Assembly (NCBI GenBank): GCA_041920565.1 | Contig: JBHGXS010000071.1 | Coordinates: 1-64,000, forward strand | Direction of reading: 5' to 3' | Source: JAGHKQ01 sp041920565 | GTDB taxonomy: Bacteria; Bacillota; Bacilli; Bacillales; Bacillaceae_G | Length of the DNA: 64,000 bases | Shown: positions 15,239 through 23,523 of the stretch, one piece after another | Layout of the letters: every line of letters starts with the position of its first letter | Position numbering within the stretch: position 1 is the first letter of the stretch | The notes under the pieces: generated by a model | What the model was told of the DNA's origin: nothing | The model's database searches: none | What the model saw: only the letters and a program-made list of their open reading frames with translations | Position numbers and translations under genes: made by a program

Positions 15239-15955
15239 TTGATAGACTTTAATGACCACTTAAATAAACCGATAGAGCTGTCCGTATCGGGAAATAAAAA
15301 GTTTTCGGGTATTTTAATTGACAAAGGTACGGATATTTTAGTGATATACGACGGAAAAGATTTTTTATATGTTCCGCTTCTTCATATCCAGTCTATTTCT
15401 ACAACAATACACGAGATGGATCCTGATCATTTTCTTGTACTGTTCACTGCTGATGCATTTGAAGTACCAAATGATATTCCATTTATAGAGCCTTCGGATT
15501 CCATCTCTCTCAGAAAAGTGTTACAAACTGCAAAAGGGTTATTTGTAGAGCTCTTTACGACAAGCACACAAACCATTCACGGATATGTAACTCACGTCAT
15601 GAACGATTATTTTATCTTTTACTCACCCGTATATCAGACGTTATATATTCCTTTCCATCATCTCAAATATTTAATCCCCTATGACACTGAGCAAACTCCT
15701 TATTCACTGGATAAACAAGACTTACCGCTGCAGCCGGCTTCAATCAAAGCAGCCAGGACATTCGAAGAGCAGCTCAAAAAATTCATTGGCCACATTGTTA
15801 TTTTTGACTTAGGACAATATTACAATAAGGTTGGGAAACTGGTACAAATAGACGGCAATCAGGTGGAACTGGTAATTGCGCGTGATGAGAAGGTTTACTT
15901 GAATTTGCAGCATATTAAAACCGTTCATTGTCCTTCGTACAAGCCAATAAACTAA
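15239..15955 (+). CDS. Protein with three DUF2642-like repeats
   Basis: A 238-residue soluble protein made of three similar units (about residues 3-55, 88-148 and 172-230). Each runs from a short amphipathic start through a G-x-(V/L)-type strand pair to a (Y/L)(V/I/L)P(L/F)-HI/HL end (YVPLLHIQ, YIPFHHLK, YLNLQHIK). This pattern resembles DUF2642, a small SH3/Sm-like domain of Bacillus coat-associated proteins. TTG start with AAAAGGGGAAAG. It lies 28 bp after the ArsB-like gene, probably cotranscribed. Function unknown. Confidence 0.6.
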   Translation: MIDFNDHLNKPIELSVSGNKKFSGILIDKGTDILVIYDGKDFLYVPLLHIQSISTTIHEMDPDHFLVLFTADAFEVPNDIPFIEPSDSISLRKVLQTAKGLFVELFTTSTQTIHGYVTHVMNDYFIFYSPVYQTLYIPFHHLKYLIPYDTEQTPYSLDKQDLPLQPASIKAARTFEEQLKKFIGHIVIFDLGQYYNKVGKLVQIDGNQVELVIARDEKVYLNLQHIKTVHCPSYKPIN

Positions 15956-16151
15956 ATCACAAAAACAAACGACGAGACAAAGTCTCCAATTAGCTTCTGC
16001 AACATTGGGCCGCGCGGGAAGCAACAAATCCGACTTAGTGGAGAAATTCAAAAGCTTGAATCAAACGGCGTTCTCGCGACTTACGGAAACCCAAAAGAAA
16101 TTCACCGGCAAGGACTCTGGATTTGTGTTTGAACGATATATTAATAACTAA
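15951..16151 (+). other. Open frame without start codon, possible gene remnant
   Basis: A 66-codon frame beginning after an in-frame stop has coding-like composition (SLQLASATLGRAG, then KFKSLNQTAFSRLTETQKKF) and ends just before a strong terminator. It lacks any ATG and a ribosome binding site. It may be the C-terminal end of a lost gene. No family recognised. Confidence 0.3.
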
Positions 16152-16171
16152 AACCTATTGCCCATACAACA

Positions 16172-16206
16172 AAAGAGCGGCCTCGTCAATGAAGCCGCTC
16201 TCTTTT
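16172..16206. terminator. Bidirectional terminator
   Basis: AAGAGCGGC and GCCGCTCT form a perfect GC-rich stem, with TCTTTT on the plus side and TTTTGTTG on the minus side. Confidence 0.8.
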
Positions 16207-16228
16207 CATGTTTAAAAAATGATACAAG

Positions 16229-16492
16229 TTAGTAAGGCATTTGATGCATTTGTGTCGGAAATGTTGACGGCATTACAGGCATATTAGGTCCCATTTGTGC
16301 CGGTAATGTCATTGTTGGCATCGGCATGTTATTTGCATGCGCAGGCAATGTCATCGTCGGCATCGGCATGTTATTTGCATGCGCAGGCAATGTCATTGTC
16401 GGTTGATACGGCATTGGCATACAAGGCATTGGCATACAAGGCATTGGATATACAGGCGGACGACAAGGTCCGCAACCCCAAAAGCGGTTCAT
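16229..16492 (-). CDS. Repeat-rich small protein, likely spore coat protein
   Basis: 87 residues starting MNRFWGCGPCRPPVYP. The start at 16492 is chosen because AAGGAGG lies 9 nt upstream; a longer frame exists but has no such site. The N-terminus is Cys/Pro-rich like CotD-type inner coat proteins. It is followed by PMPCMPMPCMPMP and tandem 14-residue units TMTLPAHANNMPMP. Met/Pro/His-rich composition and lack of hydrophobic helices suit a cross-linked spore protein. Assignment to the coat rests on composition only. Confidence 0.55.
   Translation of the reverse strand: MNRFWGCGPCRPPVYPMPCMPMPCMPMPYQPTMTLPAHANNMPMPTMTLPAHANNMPMPTMTLPAQMGPNMPVMPSTFPTQMHQMPY
16302..16403. repeat. 42-bp tandem repeat inside the coat-like gene
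   Basis: Two full 42-bp units (16302-16343 and 16344-16385) and a partial third encode TMTLPAHANNMPMP. The full units differ at only a few third-position bases, which points to recent expansion. Confidence 0.85.
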
Positions 16493-16674
16493 TATAAAAT
16501 TCCTCCTTAGCAAAGTATAAGCTTCCTTTTTCATGTTATGTTGAGAACAGAAGGAACGGGAGGAATGACCAAGCCTTTTTTTAGCATATAAGCCTATTTT
16601 CCTTATGAAATAAACAAAGTGAGGCTTTTCTTTTATGGATTATTGTAAATTACTAAATTTTTATATAGATACTC

Positions 16675-17136
16675 TTACGCTTTAACAAACATCGGCAGCT
16701 CCGTATGCCCCATTTCGCGTACGTAGACAAACAAGCTTCCTTTATGATGAATCTCATGGTCCATCGCCACTTGAAGAAGCTGTCCTGCCGGAAATTGCAT
16801 TCCTAATACTTGTGTAAGATCAATCACTTGATTTAAATCTTCGTCTGTTAAGGATTCTATCACGCTCTTTGTTTTCTCCGTATACATGTCTGCTAGTTTC
16901 ACAAGATCGTTTTCCGCCACGTCAAACTTCTCTTGAAACGGTGTTGCATCTCCTCTTTTCGCTGTCAGCGCAAACCGATAAAAAGAGGTCAACATATGGA
17001 CCACTAAATCTTTTGCGGTCATCGATGTTGGTGTCGGCTTGTAATCATAATGCTCTTTTCCGATTTTTCCAATAAGCTCCAATGTCACTTTACGATGCGC
17101 TAAAAAATAATGCATAAACCGCTTTTGTCGACTCAC
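16675..17136 (-). CDS. DinB family protein
   Basis: A 153-residue four-helix-bundle protein of the DinB/YfiT type. Metal-ligand histidines fit LVVHMLTSF (near residue 48) and the pair in VAMDHEIHHKGSL (about residues 130-140). Members include thiol-dependent S-transferases (bacillithiol-linked) and damage-inducible proteins. It stands alone with its own promoter region and a weak ribosome binding site. Specific activity unknown. Confidence 0.85.
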   Translation of the reverse strand: MSRQKRFMHYFLAHRKVTLELIGKIGKEHYDYKPTPTSMTAKDLVVHMLTSFYRFALTAKRGDATPFQEKFDVAENDLVKLADMYTEKTKSVIESLTDEDLNQVIDLTQVLGMQFPAGQLLQVAMDHEIHHKGSLFVYVREMGHTELPMFVKA

Positions 17137-17216
17137 AATACATCCCCCCTATGTAAATTACACAACAAATTTATTCATTTCTTTAGCAATAAATTCCTAT
17201 GTGAAATGAAAGAAAT

Positions 17217-17768
17217 TTACTTCCGTAACTTCAGCCACTCCTCTTTTAACATTCCATACACAACTATATCTTGATAACGTCCATATAAATATTGTGCAGC
17301 TCTGATCGTTCCCTCTTCGGTAAAACCTAAATTTTCAGGGATAGCTCTGCTTTTTTGATTTTCTGTGCCGCACTCAATTTCCACTTTGTTCAAATTCAGC
17401 TTTTCAAACGCATAATTCACGAAAAATGGAACAGAACGCGCCACGATTCCTTTTCCCTGATAACCTTCGTGAATCCAATATCCTAAGCTGATTCGGTGAT
17501 TTTTCTTATCCATCGTATTGAAGCCGATGACTCCAATCAGCTGGTTTTGGTACAATAACCCCGTTTTGAAGCCCTCATTGGCAAAGTACCGCTTCGCATA
17601 CTTTTCTATTTTCGGGTAAAAATCTGTCTCATCTTTTATATTGTCAACCCATTCAATCCATTCCCTGAAATAATCTCTTGCGGAATCAACTATTTCAAAT
17701 AACCTTGCAGCATCCGACTTCTCTAACAGCTTCAAACTCACTTCATGATCGATTTTATATGTAAACAT
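17217..17768 (-). CDS. RimJ/RimL-type GNAT acetyltransferase
   Basis: 183 residues from the ATG at 17768, which has AAGGAGAGAGC immediately upstream; a longer frame upstream lacks a site. RimJ/L features are ISLGYWIHEGYQGKGIVARS (acetyl-CoA loop), FVNYAFEKLNLNKVEI and the ENQKSRAIPENLGFTEEG segment. Enzymes of this kind acetylate N-termini of ribosomal proteins or small amines. No partner gene is evident. Confidence 0.9.
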   Translation of the reverse strand: MFTYKIDHEVSLKLLEKSDAARLFEIVDSARDYFREWIEWVDNIKDETDFYPKIEKYAKRYFANEGFKTGLLYQNQLIGVIGFNTMDKKNHRISLGYWIHEGYQGKGIVARSVPFFVNYAFEKLNLNKVEIECGTENQKSRAIPENLGFTEEGTIRAAQYLYGRYQDIVVYGMLKEEWLKLRK

Positions 17769-17844
17769 GCTCTCTCCTTTGCATTCCATTATATAAATGT
17801 AAAACATTACCTCATCACGAATACTTTATGCACTTTCCATTTAT

Positions 17845-17961
17845 CTATTCCATCCTATCCAATCCTTTTATATTCGCATGACCGCTTCCAAACATTCCTT
17901 CTTTAAATGCTGTATTGCCACATCGTTTACAGGCTGAGTCCCCCTTAAAAAAACAATATTT
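17845..17961 (-). pseudogene. Possible zinc-ribbon protein remnant
   Basis: A minus-strand frame reads CKRCGNTAFKEGMFGSGHAN, like the first knuckle of Bacillus zinc-ribbon proteins, but the second Cys pair and the start are missing and a stop follows soon after. Confidence 0.3.
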
Positions 17962-18118
17962 ACCACTTCAACGTACAACGGGTTCTATGCAAGCTGCAAA
18001 CAAAATCAATTCTGCACATAAGCTATTCTTATAACTTGCTAAAAGAAAGAACGATTAGAATCTTTTCCATTTTTCCGTTACTGTGAAAGCAGATGATAAA
18101 AGCAAGGAGGAGAAGAAA

Positions 18119-18889
18119 ATGGATTTTAAACAACAAGTACAAGACCAATTCGGCAAAAATGCCCATCATTATGTAACGAGTGAAATTCACGCTAAAGGCA
18201 ATGATTTGGCAGCCATGGTTGTCATTGCAGAAACAGATAAAACGATGAGCGTACTGGATATCGCAACAGGCGGAGGACATGTTGCTAATGCGTTTGCCCC
18301 GCTTGTCGGCAATGTAGTTGCTCTTGATCTTACGGAAAACATGTTGAAAAAAGCTGAGGAATTTATAGTCGGCAACAGTCATACAAATGTTCAGTTTGTA
18401 CAAGGGGATGCCGAATCCCTCCCTTTTGAGGACGGCAGCTTTGACATTGTGACGTGCCGGATTGCTCCTCATCATTTTCCGAATGTGGCATCCTTTGTAT
18501 CAGAATCTTATCGTGTTCTCAAGAACGGCGGGGTTTTTTTGCTGATTGATAACGTTGCTCCGGAGAAGGCGGATTTTGAAGTGTTTTATAATGCGATCGA
18601 AAAAAAGCGGGATTACAGTCATTATCGGGCTTTGAAAAAAACAGAGTGGATTTCGCTGTTGGAACACACAGGCTTTACAACCCAGCAGCTGCTCACCTTC
18701 CCAAAACAATTTTCGTTTCAACCTTGGTGCGATAGAATGGCTCTGCCGGATAAGGAGAAAAACGAACTGGAGCAGTTCATTATGAGCGCTTCCCAAGACA
18801 TTCACGATCATTTTTCTATTACTATCCGGGATGGACAATTGGTGAGCTTTCAAGCTCAGTCCATTCTAGTAAAATCAAGAAAAAGATAA
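18119..18889 (+). CDS. Class I SAM-dependent methyltransferase (UbiE-like)
   Basis: A 256-residue Rossmann-fold methyltransferase. The SAM-binding motif I is VLDIATGGGHVANAFA (about residues 45-60), the acidic motif is VVALDLTENML, and GDAESLPFEDGSFDIVTCR is the UbiE/COQ5-type motif, followed by SYRVLKNGGVFLLID. The ATG at 18119 follows AAGGAGGAGAAGAAA. Substrate is unknown; it is not next to quinone genes, so it is probably not the menaquinone enzyme. Confidence 0.9.
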   Translation: MDFKQQVQDQFGKNAHHYVTSEIHAKGNDLAAMVVIAETDKTMSVLDIATGGGHVANAFAPLVGNVVALDLTENMLKKAEEFIVGNSHTNVQFVQGDAESLPFEDGSFDIVTCRIAPHHFPNVASFVSESYRVLKNGGVFLLIDNVAPEKADFEVFYNAIEKKRDYSHYRALKKTEWISLLEHTGFTTQQLLTFPKQFSFQPWCDRMALPDKEKNELEQFIMSASQDIHDHFSITIRDGQLVSFQAQSILVKSRKR

Positions 18890-18896
18890 AATTACA

Positions 18897-18929
18897 AACA
18901 GAACTATGGTCGAATACTATAGTTCTGTT
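18897..18929 (+). terminator. Terminator-like hairpin after the methyltransferase
   Basis: AACAGAACTA and TAGTTCTGTT form a 10-bp stem just after the stop codon. The T tract after it is weak. Confidence 0.5.
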
Positions 18930-18953
18930 TAGTTGATAAATTTGACCAATCTT

Positions 18954-19016
18954 TTATAGAGCTCCTTTTATAAACCGAAACAGCTCGCGGTTAAACTTCT
19001 CCATCTCTTCATAAAA
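18954..19016 (-). pseudogene. C-terminal scrap of a lost gene (possibly alpha/beta hydrolase)
   Basis: The minus strand reads FYEEMEKFNRELFRFIKGAL then stop, like the last helix of small alpha/beta hydrolases. Nothing upstream is in frame. The 18930-19333 stretch otherwise holds only a short 36-codon frame (19048 onward, no ribosome binding site) and a terminator. Confidence 0.3.
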
Positions 19017-19173
19017 CAAACCAGACCGCTTCGTTCAAAAGGGACTAATATTGATAGATATGTATTTGGATATACTTCTTGAATGCTTTGTAGAAAGTAA
19101 CTTGAGCGGAAAGGATAAACGCAATGATACTATAGGGAATGAAGGAAACTTGAAATATTTATCTGGTTAAGCG

Positions 19174-19209
19174 AAAAAGCAATCTGATGAGTCGCAGATT
19201 GCTTTTTAT
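19174..19209 (+). terminator. Terminator-like hairpin
   Basis: AAAAAGCAATCTG and CAGATTGCTTTTT pair fully and end in a T run, although no intact gene now precedes it. It is probably left over from a lost gene. Confidence 0.7.
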
Positions 19210-19333
19210 ATTTATTTCAAACTCAATAATAGATTCTTCATTATGCTTTATTTTCCCTTAGCCATTCTACAATACTGTTAAAAACTTCTATACAGCATCT
19301 GGTTTCTATAGATTCAGGTAATCCCATTGTAAT

Positions 19334-19634
19334 TTAATCTATATTATGTATCACATTTTCCGCCTCAATCATTTTGGTGTAGCCCGGCACTATTTCATTC
19401 AGTGATTCATAATAGCGTTGATGCGGCTCAACAATTTCTAAATGCTTTTCAAAATTCCCTCTCCTGCGAAGTCCGTCATTTTCTTTCCGCTCTAAATACC
19501 ATGTTTTCGATTCATTGACAGGTCGTTCAAAAAGCATGGTTAGGTACGATGTATGCATTGTATCGGTTCTGCAGTTCCATGCAAGCAGTTGTTTTTCCAA
19601 CTGCACTTGGACCTTCTAAACAGATGATCGGCAT
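19334..19634 (-). pseudogene. AAA-type small kinase, frameshifted and internally deleted
   Basis: Starts MPIICLEGPSAVGKTTACME, a clean P-loop, at 19634. The frame then stops within about 35 codons. A second frame continues LFERPVNESKTWYLER and jumps to FEKHLEIVEPHQRYYESLN, so the middle (Walker B and lid) is lost. The parent looks like an AAA or deoxynucleoside-kinase-like protein of about 200 residues. Confidence 0.7.
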
Positions 19635-19765
19635 AAGAGTATATTCCTTCCTTTTTCGCCGCAACCAAGCATAGTTTTATACAAAAGCTATTCTTATAGT
19701 GTATCAGAAAAAGAAAAATTGGGATTTCCCCCCACCCCTCTTATATGCTCTTCAAAATTTTATTA

Positions 19766-20104
19766 TCATTGCTTCCATATGTGCATAAAGAATCGGTTGA
19801 TTACTGCAACAGCGGCAAAGAGCAAAGCCAAGGTTCGGTGTTCTGAAGCGTACAACGCAATGGCAGCCGCACCGAAAACAGCTGTTTCTAGCATTACGTG
19901 CAAAAATCCGGAGGCCTTTATTGGTGCACCTGGTGATCCGAAAATACCCCAAATTACCGCAACTAATAACGGAGAGCCGATTCCTAATCCAATTTTTATC
20001 GGCATTCCTTTCCCTGTATGGAACCCCCAAAAACCAAGTGAAGCTAACACACATAGTTCTAAGAGAAACCGCAAAATCAAGTTGGTATATTGTAACATAA
20101 TCAT
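19766..20104 (-). CDS. YrdB family (DUF2568) membrane protein
   Basis: 112 residues with about four hydrophobic helices, matching the small YrdB/DUF2568 family (LRFLLELCVLASLGFWGF, then WGIFGSPGAPIKASGFLH, then a C-terminal helix with VINRFFMHIW). AAGGGGA lies about 8 nt before the ATG. Family function is unknown. Intact, unlike its flanking genes. Confidence 0.85.
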   Translation of the reverse strand: MIMLQYTNLILRFLLELCVLASLGFWGFHTGKGMPIKIGLGIGSPLLVAVIWGIFGSPGAPIKASGFLHVMLETAVFGAAAIALYASEHRTLALLFAAVAVINRFFMHIWKQ

Positions 20105-20266
20105 TCAGCAGTCCCCTTTATTAGTAAAATAATAGTGTTATACATCGGAGCCTCACACTTTCAATTTTCATAATAGATAGAAAAAATAACAAAATTTGAG
20201 AAAACAGCCTTTTTTTATATACGAATACTCCGCAGCACAGCATTTCACTAAAGTGATTTCTGCATT

Positions 20267-20719
20267 TCAATCAAAATCCGGAAATACTTGCTTCAAATGA
20301 TGCTCCATATGCTCCACATAATCTGTAATCAGCCATTTCAAAGTAACCGTGTCACCATTATAGAGCTTGCATATGCTGCTGTATGTATTCTCAGGCAGAA
20401 TGCTAATGACCCGAATGATGGATTGATTGAGCGCTATCCACAGCTTCAGAATGTCTTCCGATTTGGTATTTTGATAATTTTGTAATAACACCCACTGCTC
20501 CTGGTCGTACTTATGTACAAACGACACGGGCTTTTCGAGTTGCGCTTTGATAAAACGGCTCAAATTATTGATGGCGGAATCACATAAATGTCCTAAAATT
20601 TCTTTTTTGGACCATTTGTTTGGGACAGGACGGACAGATACTTCTTCCTCAGAATAGGCGGCAAGTTTTTGCGGAACAATTTCCACTAAGTAAGTCAACC
20701 GAGAAACGGCTTTTTTCAT
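20267..20719 (-). CDS. DinB-like (DinB_2) protein
   Basis: 150 residues from the ATG at 20719, chosen over the in-frame TTG nine bases earlier because GGAGG is 9 nt from the ATG. Helical-bundle motifs: NKWSKKEILGHLCDSAINN with the first histidine, and DYVEHMEHHLKQVFP with the paired histidines at the C-terminus. The family includes bacillithiol-dependent transferases. No operon partner. Confidence 0.85.
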   Translation of the reverse strand: MKKAVSRLTYLVEIVPQKLAAYSEEEVSVRPVPNKWSKKEILGHLCDSAINNLSRFIKAQLEKPVSFVHKYDQEQWVLLQNYQNTKSEDILKLWIALNQSIIRVISILPENTYSSICKLYNGDTVTLKWLITDYVEHMEHHLKQVFPDFD

Positions 20720-20801
20720 GCTGCGCAACCTCCTATTTTGGCGTTATCAGCACCTTTCCCTACCTAGTATATGTAATTACTTCTTCGTTTAGAAAATGAA
20801 C

Positions 20802-21703
20802 TTAGAACCACCACTTTTTCTGTGGGAGCAGCACAGTTTTCACAGAAAACTGCTTCTCAAACCAGTCCTTCATCAACGTTTTTTTCACTAAAAATTCCGA
20901 AGCTGAGTGGGAAACACCGATAAGAGACATGGACGTATTTGCAACGTATTGCTTCATAATTTTATATTTTTGACGGCCGTACTCATTATCAATGTGACAA
21001 TGAACTTCTCCCGTAATGTACGCTTGCGCCCCTTTTCGTTCCGCTTCCTTCATCATCTCCACCTTGTCGCCGCAGCCGGCAATAACGGCGATTTTTTCAA
21101 TGGATTCATACTTTCGCCCTTCAAAGTCGACATAAGGGATATCAAAAATATGTCTTAGCTTTTCAATCAGCTGATCAGTAGAATGCTTGTTTATTTCGCA
21201 AAGCCAGCCATCGTCATAGCAAATTTGCTCCAACATTGTTGCTCCTAACGCATGCGCGATGGCCGCATTTGTTCCCAATTCTATATGATGATCTAAGGGA
21301 ACGTGACAAGTAAAAATAGACAACTCTTTTTCCTTTGTTCTATGTAAATAGCTTTCGGATATCGGAACAAACCCTCTGCCCCAATCTCCTCTTGGATCAC
21401 CGCATTCCATAACAAGCGGATGGTGCATGAACAATAAGTCTCCGGGTTGCCCTTCTATTATGAAGCGTTCCAACACCTCATCTGTTGGAAATACGCAAGA
21501 AACACGGTACCAATGTTTTCGTCTCCCTTTATCATCAAACCGTTGAACTGCTTCGTAAACGGATCTTCAAAAAAATGCTTCCAGTCAAATTTAATAGGTT
21601 CATATACTGCAGGAATGAATCGGCTGAAGCCCGCGTCCGGACCGTAGCTTTCGATTCGAAATTCATTCATTAAGGCTTCTATAATGGTAGGCAGTTTTTC
21701 CAT
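20802..21703 (-). pseudogene. Nif3-like dinuclear metal-binding protein, one frameshift
   Basis: Two adjoining frames give one protein of about 300 residues. The first (from 21703, MEKLPTIIEALMNEF) runs to GTVFLA and the second picks up at FPTDEVLERFIIEGQPGDL. A single-base change near 21480-21490 breaks the frame. The rest carries DUF34/Nif3 metal motifs: LLFMHHPLVM, CHVPLDHHIELGTN, AVIAGCGDKVEM and GVSHSASE. Nif3-like proteins bind two metals and have been linked to GTP cyclohydrolase or metal roles. It is recorded as broken, but because the rest is intact a sequencing error is possible. Confidence 0.8.
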
Positions 21704-21885
21704 ATCAAACCTCCTTTTTTAATAATACCAAAAATAATAAAAATTCAGTCAAAAATTTCTTTTTCCATATGAATAATCACGTATTAAAATACTATATACA
21801 CCTTGACTCCCTGCTAGATTACGAGATACTATAAAAAGAAATTATTAAGAACGGAAGACGTTTCCTTGGTTGAGGGGGCAGCACC

Positions 21886-22437
21886 ATGAGAGACATTATC
21901 ATTGATGAAACATGGAGTTTGATTATCGAACGCGGATTCCGCAAGTTTACGATGCAGGATCTCGCAGAGAAACTGCATATCAGCAAAAAAACGATTTATG
22001 TCTTATTTAAGAACAAAGGGGAAATGATAAGCGAGGCAGTCGATCGGATTGTGGAAAAGGAACGGGAGATGACCATATCTTGCTTAGAGCAAAAGGCAAC
22101 CTATGAAGAAAAACTGAAAGCCGCTATTCATTATTATTATAATTACCGATTACCGAAAGCTGTACTTGAGGAAATGATGATCCATTTTCCCGAAGAATGG
22201 CAAAAGATTAAACAGCTGAATCAATTTAAAATCAATTTGTTTAAGCACATTTATATGAAGGGAGTCAAAGAAGGGGTCTTTCGCAGCGATGTGAATCCCG
22301 CTATGATTGAAACCATCATTGACGGCACCATTACGAATCTGATATGTACAAAGTTTTTAGCGGAACGGGATATTAAATTAAATGAAGCATTGGAAGATTT
22401 GCATCAAATCATTTTGCAGGGCATTGTAAAAAGGTAA
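21886..22437 (+). CDS. TetR family transcriptional regulator
   Basis: 183 residues. The N-terminal helix-turn-helix is typical (FTMQDLAEKLHISKKTIYVLFKNKGEM, about residues 22-48), with an all-helical ligand-binding C-terminal domain. GAGGGGGCAGCACC precedes the ATG. It has its own terminator and no cotranscribed target. The nearest candidate targets are the Nif3-like gene upstream (divergent) and decayed genes downstream, so it may be an orphan. Confidence 0.92.
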   Translation: MRDIIIDETWSLIIERGFRKFTMQDLAEKLHISKKTIYVLFKNKGEMISEAVDRIVEKEREMTISCLEQKATYEEKLKAAIHYYYNYRLPKAVLEEMMIHFPEEWQKIKQLNQFKINLFKHIYMKGVKEGVFRSDVNPAMIETIIDGTITNLICTKFLAERDIKLNEALEDLHQIILQGIVKR

Positions 22438-22461
22438 GGAACCGTTTCCTTACCTTTTTTT
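22433..22461 (+). terminator. Terminator of the TetR gene
   Basis: GGTAAGGAA and TTCCTTACC pair around a short loop and are followed by TTTTTTT. The stem overlaps the stop codon. Confidence 0.85.
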
Positions 22462-22675
22462 CATATTTTACTTCGTTCCAAGCGCGTTTCAGTTCCACGT
22501 TACTTGAACCAACATATGCAAATTGTTTGAATCTCTTTAACCGCATGACTTCACAGAGCGCTGTATGCGTATCATGATCCTCTTGTACAGAAAGGTGGAC
22601 GTAAAACCTTTGCTGTGGATATCCGCGAAAAGTTTCTGCCGTTTCTACAAAGACCGTTTCTAGTCCTTCGTCTTA
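22462..22675 (-). pseudogene. Unrecognised coding remnant
   Basis: The minus strand has about 70 codons of coding-like sequence (ETVFVETAETFRGYPQQRFY, then TALCEVMRLKRFKQFAYVG) without a start or ribosome binding site. It runs into the TetR terminator. No family recognised. Confidence 0.35.
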
Positions 22676-22726
22676 TCCACCTTTTGTTTTTCATATTATT
22701 GCTTATGTAAACAGGGGACAGGGACC

Positions 22727-22825
22727 ATGCCGAAACGTGACAATAACCAAATACTTTTATTGTTAATTTTGATCCTTATCATCAGCAGCTTAGGAGAACA
22801 ATATAGAGACAGCGATTCCTGCTAG
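22727..22825 (+). CDS. Very small membrane protein (32 aa)
   Basis: MPKRDNN followed by a 17-residue Leu/Ile-rich helix and a short polar tail ending in C. AGGGGA lies about 9 nt before the ATG. It resembles other 30-residue single-helix Bacillus sporulation proteins in style only. Confidence 0.35.
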   Translation: MPKRDNNQILLLLILILIISSLGEQYRDSDSC

Positions 22826-23097
22826 GGAAAGGAATATATAAACAAAGCCGATCTTGCGGCTCTTTTGTTTTTCATCATCACTACGAATAAGAATTAGAAA
22901 TAGTACGCTCAATCCATAAGGAATTAAGCAAACTCCATAAATAATTTATCCAATTCCGCCAATTATTTATCCAGCTCCCTGATACACTGAGCCATGTTCC
23001 TTTCAGGACTTGTTTCCTTACGGTACATTTATCATTTTGGTGAAAAAAACTAACGTTTGTCCTAGTATATTTGTCCATACTGTTTTGTCCATCTGTG

Positions 23098-23106
23098 CAT
23101 ATGGTA
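23098..23106 (+). promoter_or_regulatory. Candidate sigma-K -10 element
   Basis: CATATGGTA fits the mother-cell sigma-K -10 consensus CATANNNTA, with an AC 17 bp upstream. It lies 40 bp before the start of the first SGNSHVNL gene. Confidence 0.4.
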
Positions 23107-23145
23107 TGGTGTAAGCACTTTAGAGAGAGAAAGAGAGGGTTATCT

Positions 23146-23523
23146 TTGAACAGCTTTTTCAAGCTGTGGAAACAGCAAGAGTATCAGCAATCGCAATCCA
23201 CCAATTCCGACAATCAAAGCAATTCAAGCCAACAGGCTAATACAAATAATAACGATGACAAGGAGAATGAGAAGAACATGGATAAAAATTTTAGAAGAGA
23301 CAGAGAAGATGAGAGAAATATTGCTAGGATTACGAATTCAGGTAATTCCCATGTTAACTTAACGGTAGGTGCCGAATTATCATCCGAACAGTTGCAGCGG
23401 CAGGCACAAGCTGCATTAAATCCTACGACAATCAGCAACAACAGCAGAAACACTGATTTATCAAATGCTCTAATTCCATTACTGGCACAATTATTAACAA
23501 ATACGCTGGGCGAAAATGACTAG
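23146..23523 (+). CDS. Low-complexity protein with SGNSHVNL motif (first of a pair)
   Basis: 125 residues from a TTG start that has AAAGAGAGGG about 7 nt upstream; a longer frame exists but has no site. The first 50 residues are Gln/Asn/Ser/Asp-rich and disordered. A central block ITNSGNSHVNLTVGAELSSE is followed by a helix with Gln/Ala and a Leu-rich C-terminus (ALIPLLAQLLTNTLGEND). The next gene repeats the same central block and overlaps by 8 bp. A candidate sigma-K element upstream suggests a spore coat or exosporium role. No family recognised. Confidence 0.6.
   Translation: MNSFFKLWKQQEYQQSQSTNSDNQSNSSQQANTNNNDDKENEKNMDKNFRRDREDERNIARITNSGNSHVNLTVGAELSSEQLQRQAQAALNPTTISNNSRNTDLSNALIPLLAQLLTNTLGEND

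Noticed and set aside
16302..16403. Possible CRISPR-like repeat
   Set aside because: Units are contiguous without spacers and encode a repeated peptide in frame.
20802..21703. Programmed frameshift in the Nif3-like gene
   Set aside because: No slippery heptamer or downstream pseudoknot was visible at the junction, so a simple lesion is preferred.
23071..23145. Upstream extension of the first SGNSHVNL gene
   Set aside because: No ribosome binding site, atypical Cys/Trp-rich residues, and it overlaps the sigma-K-like element.
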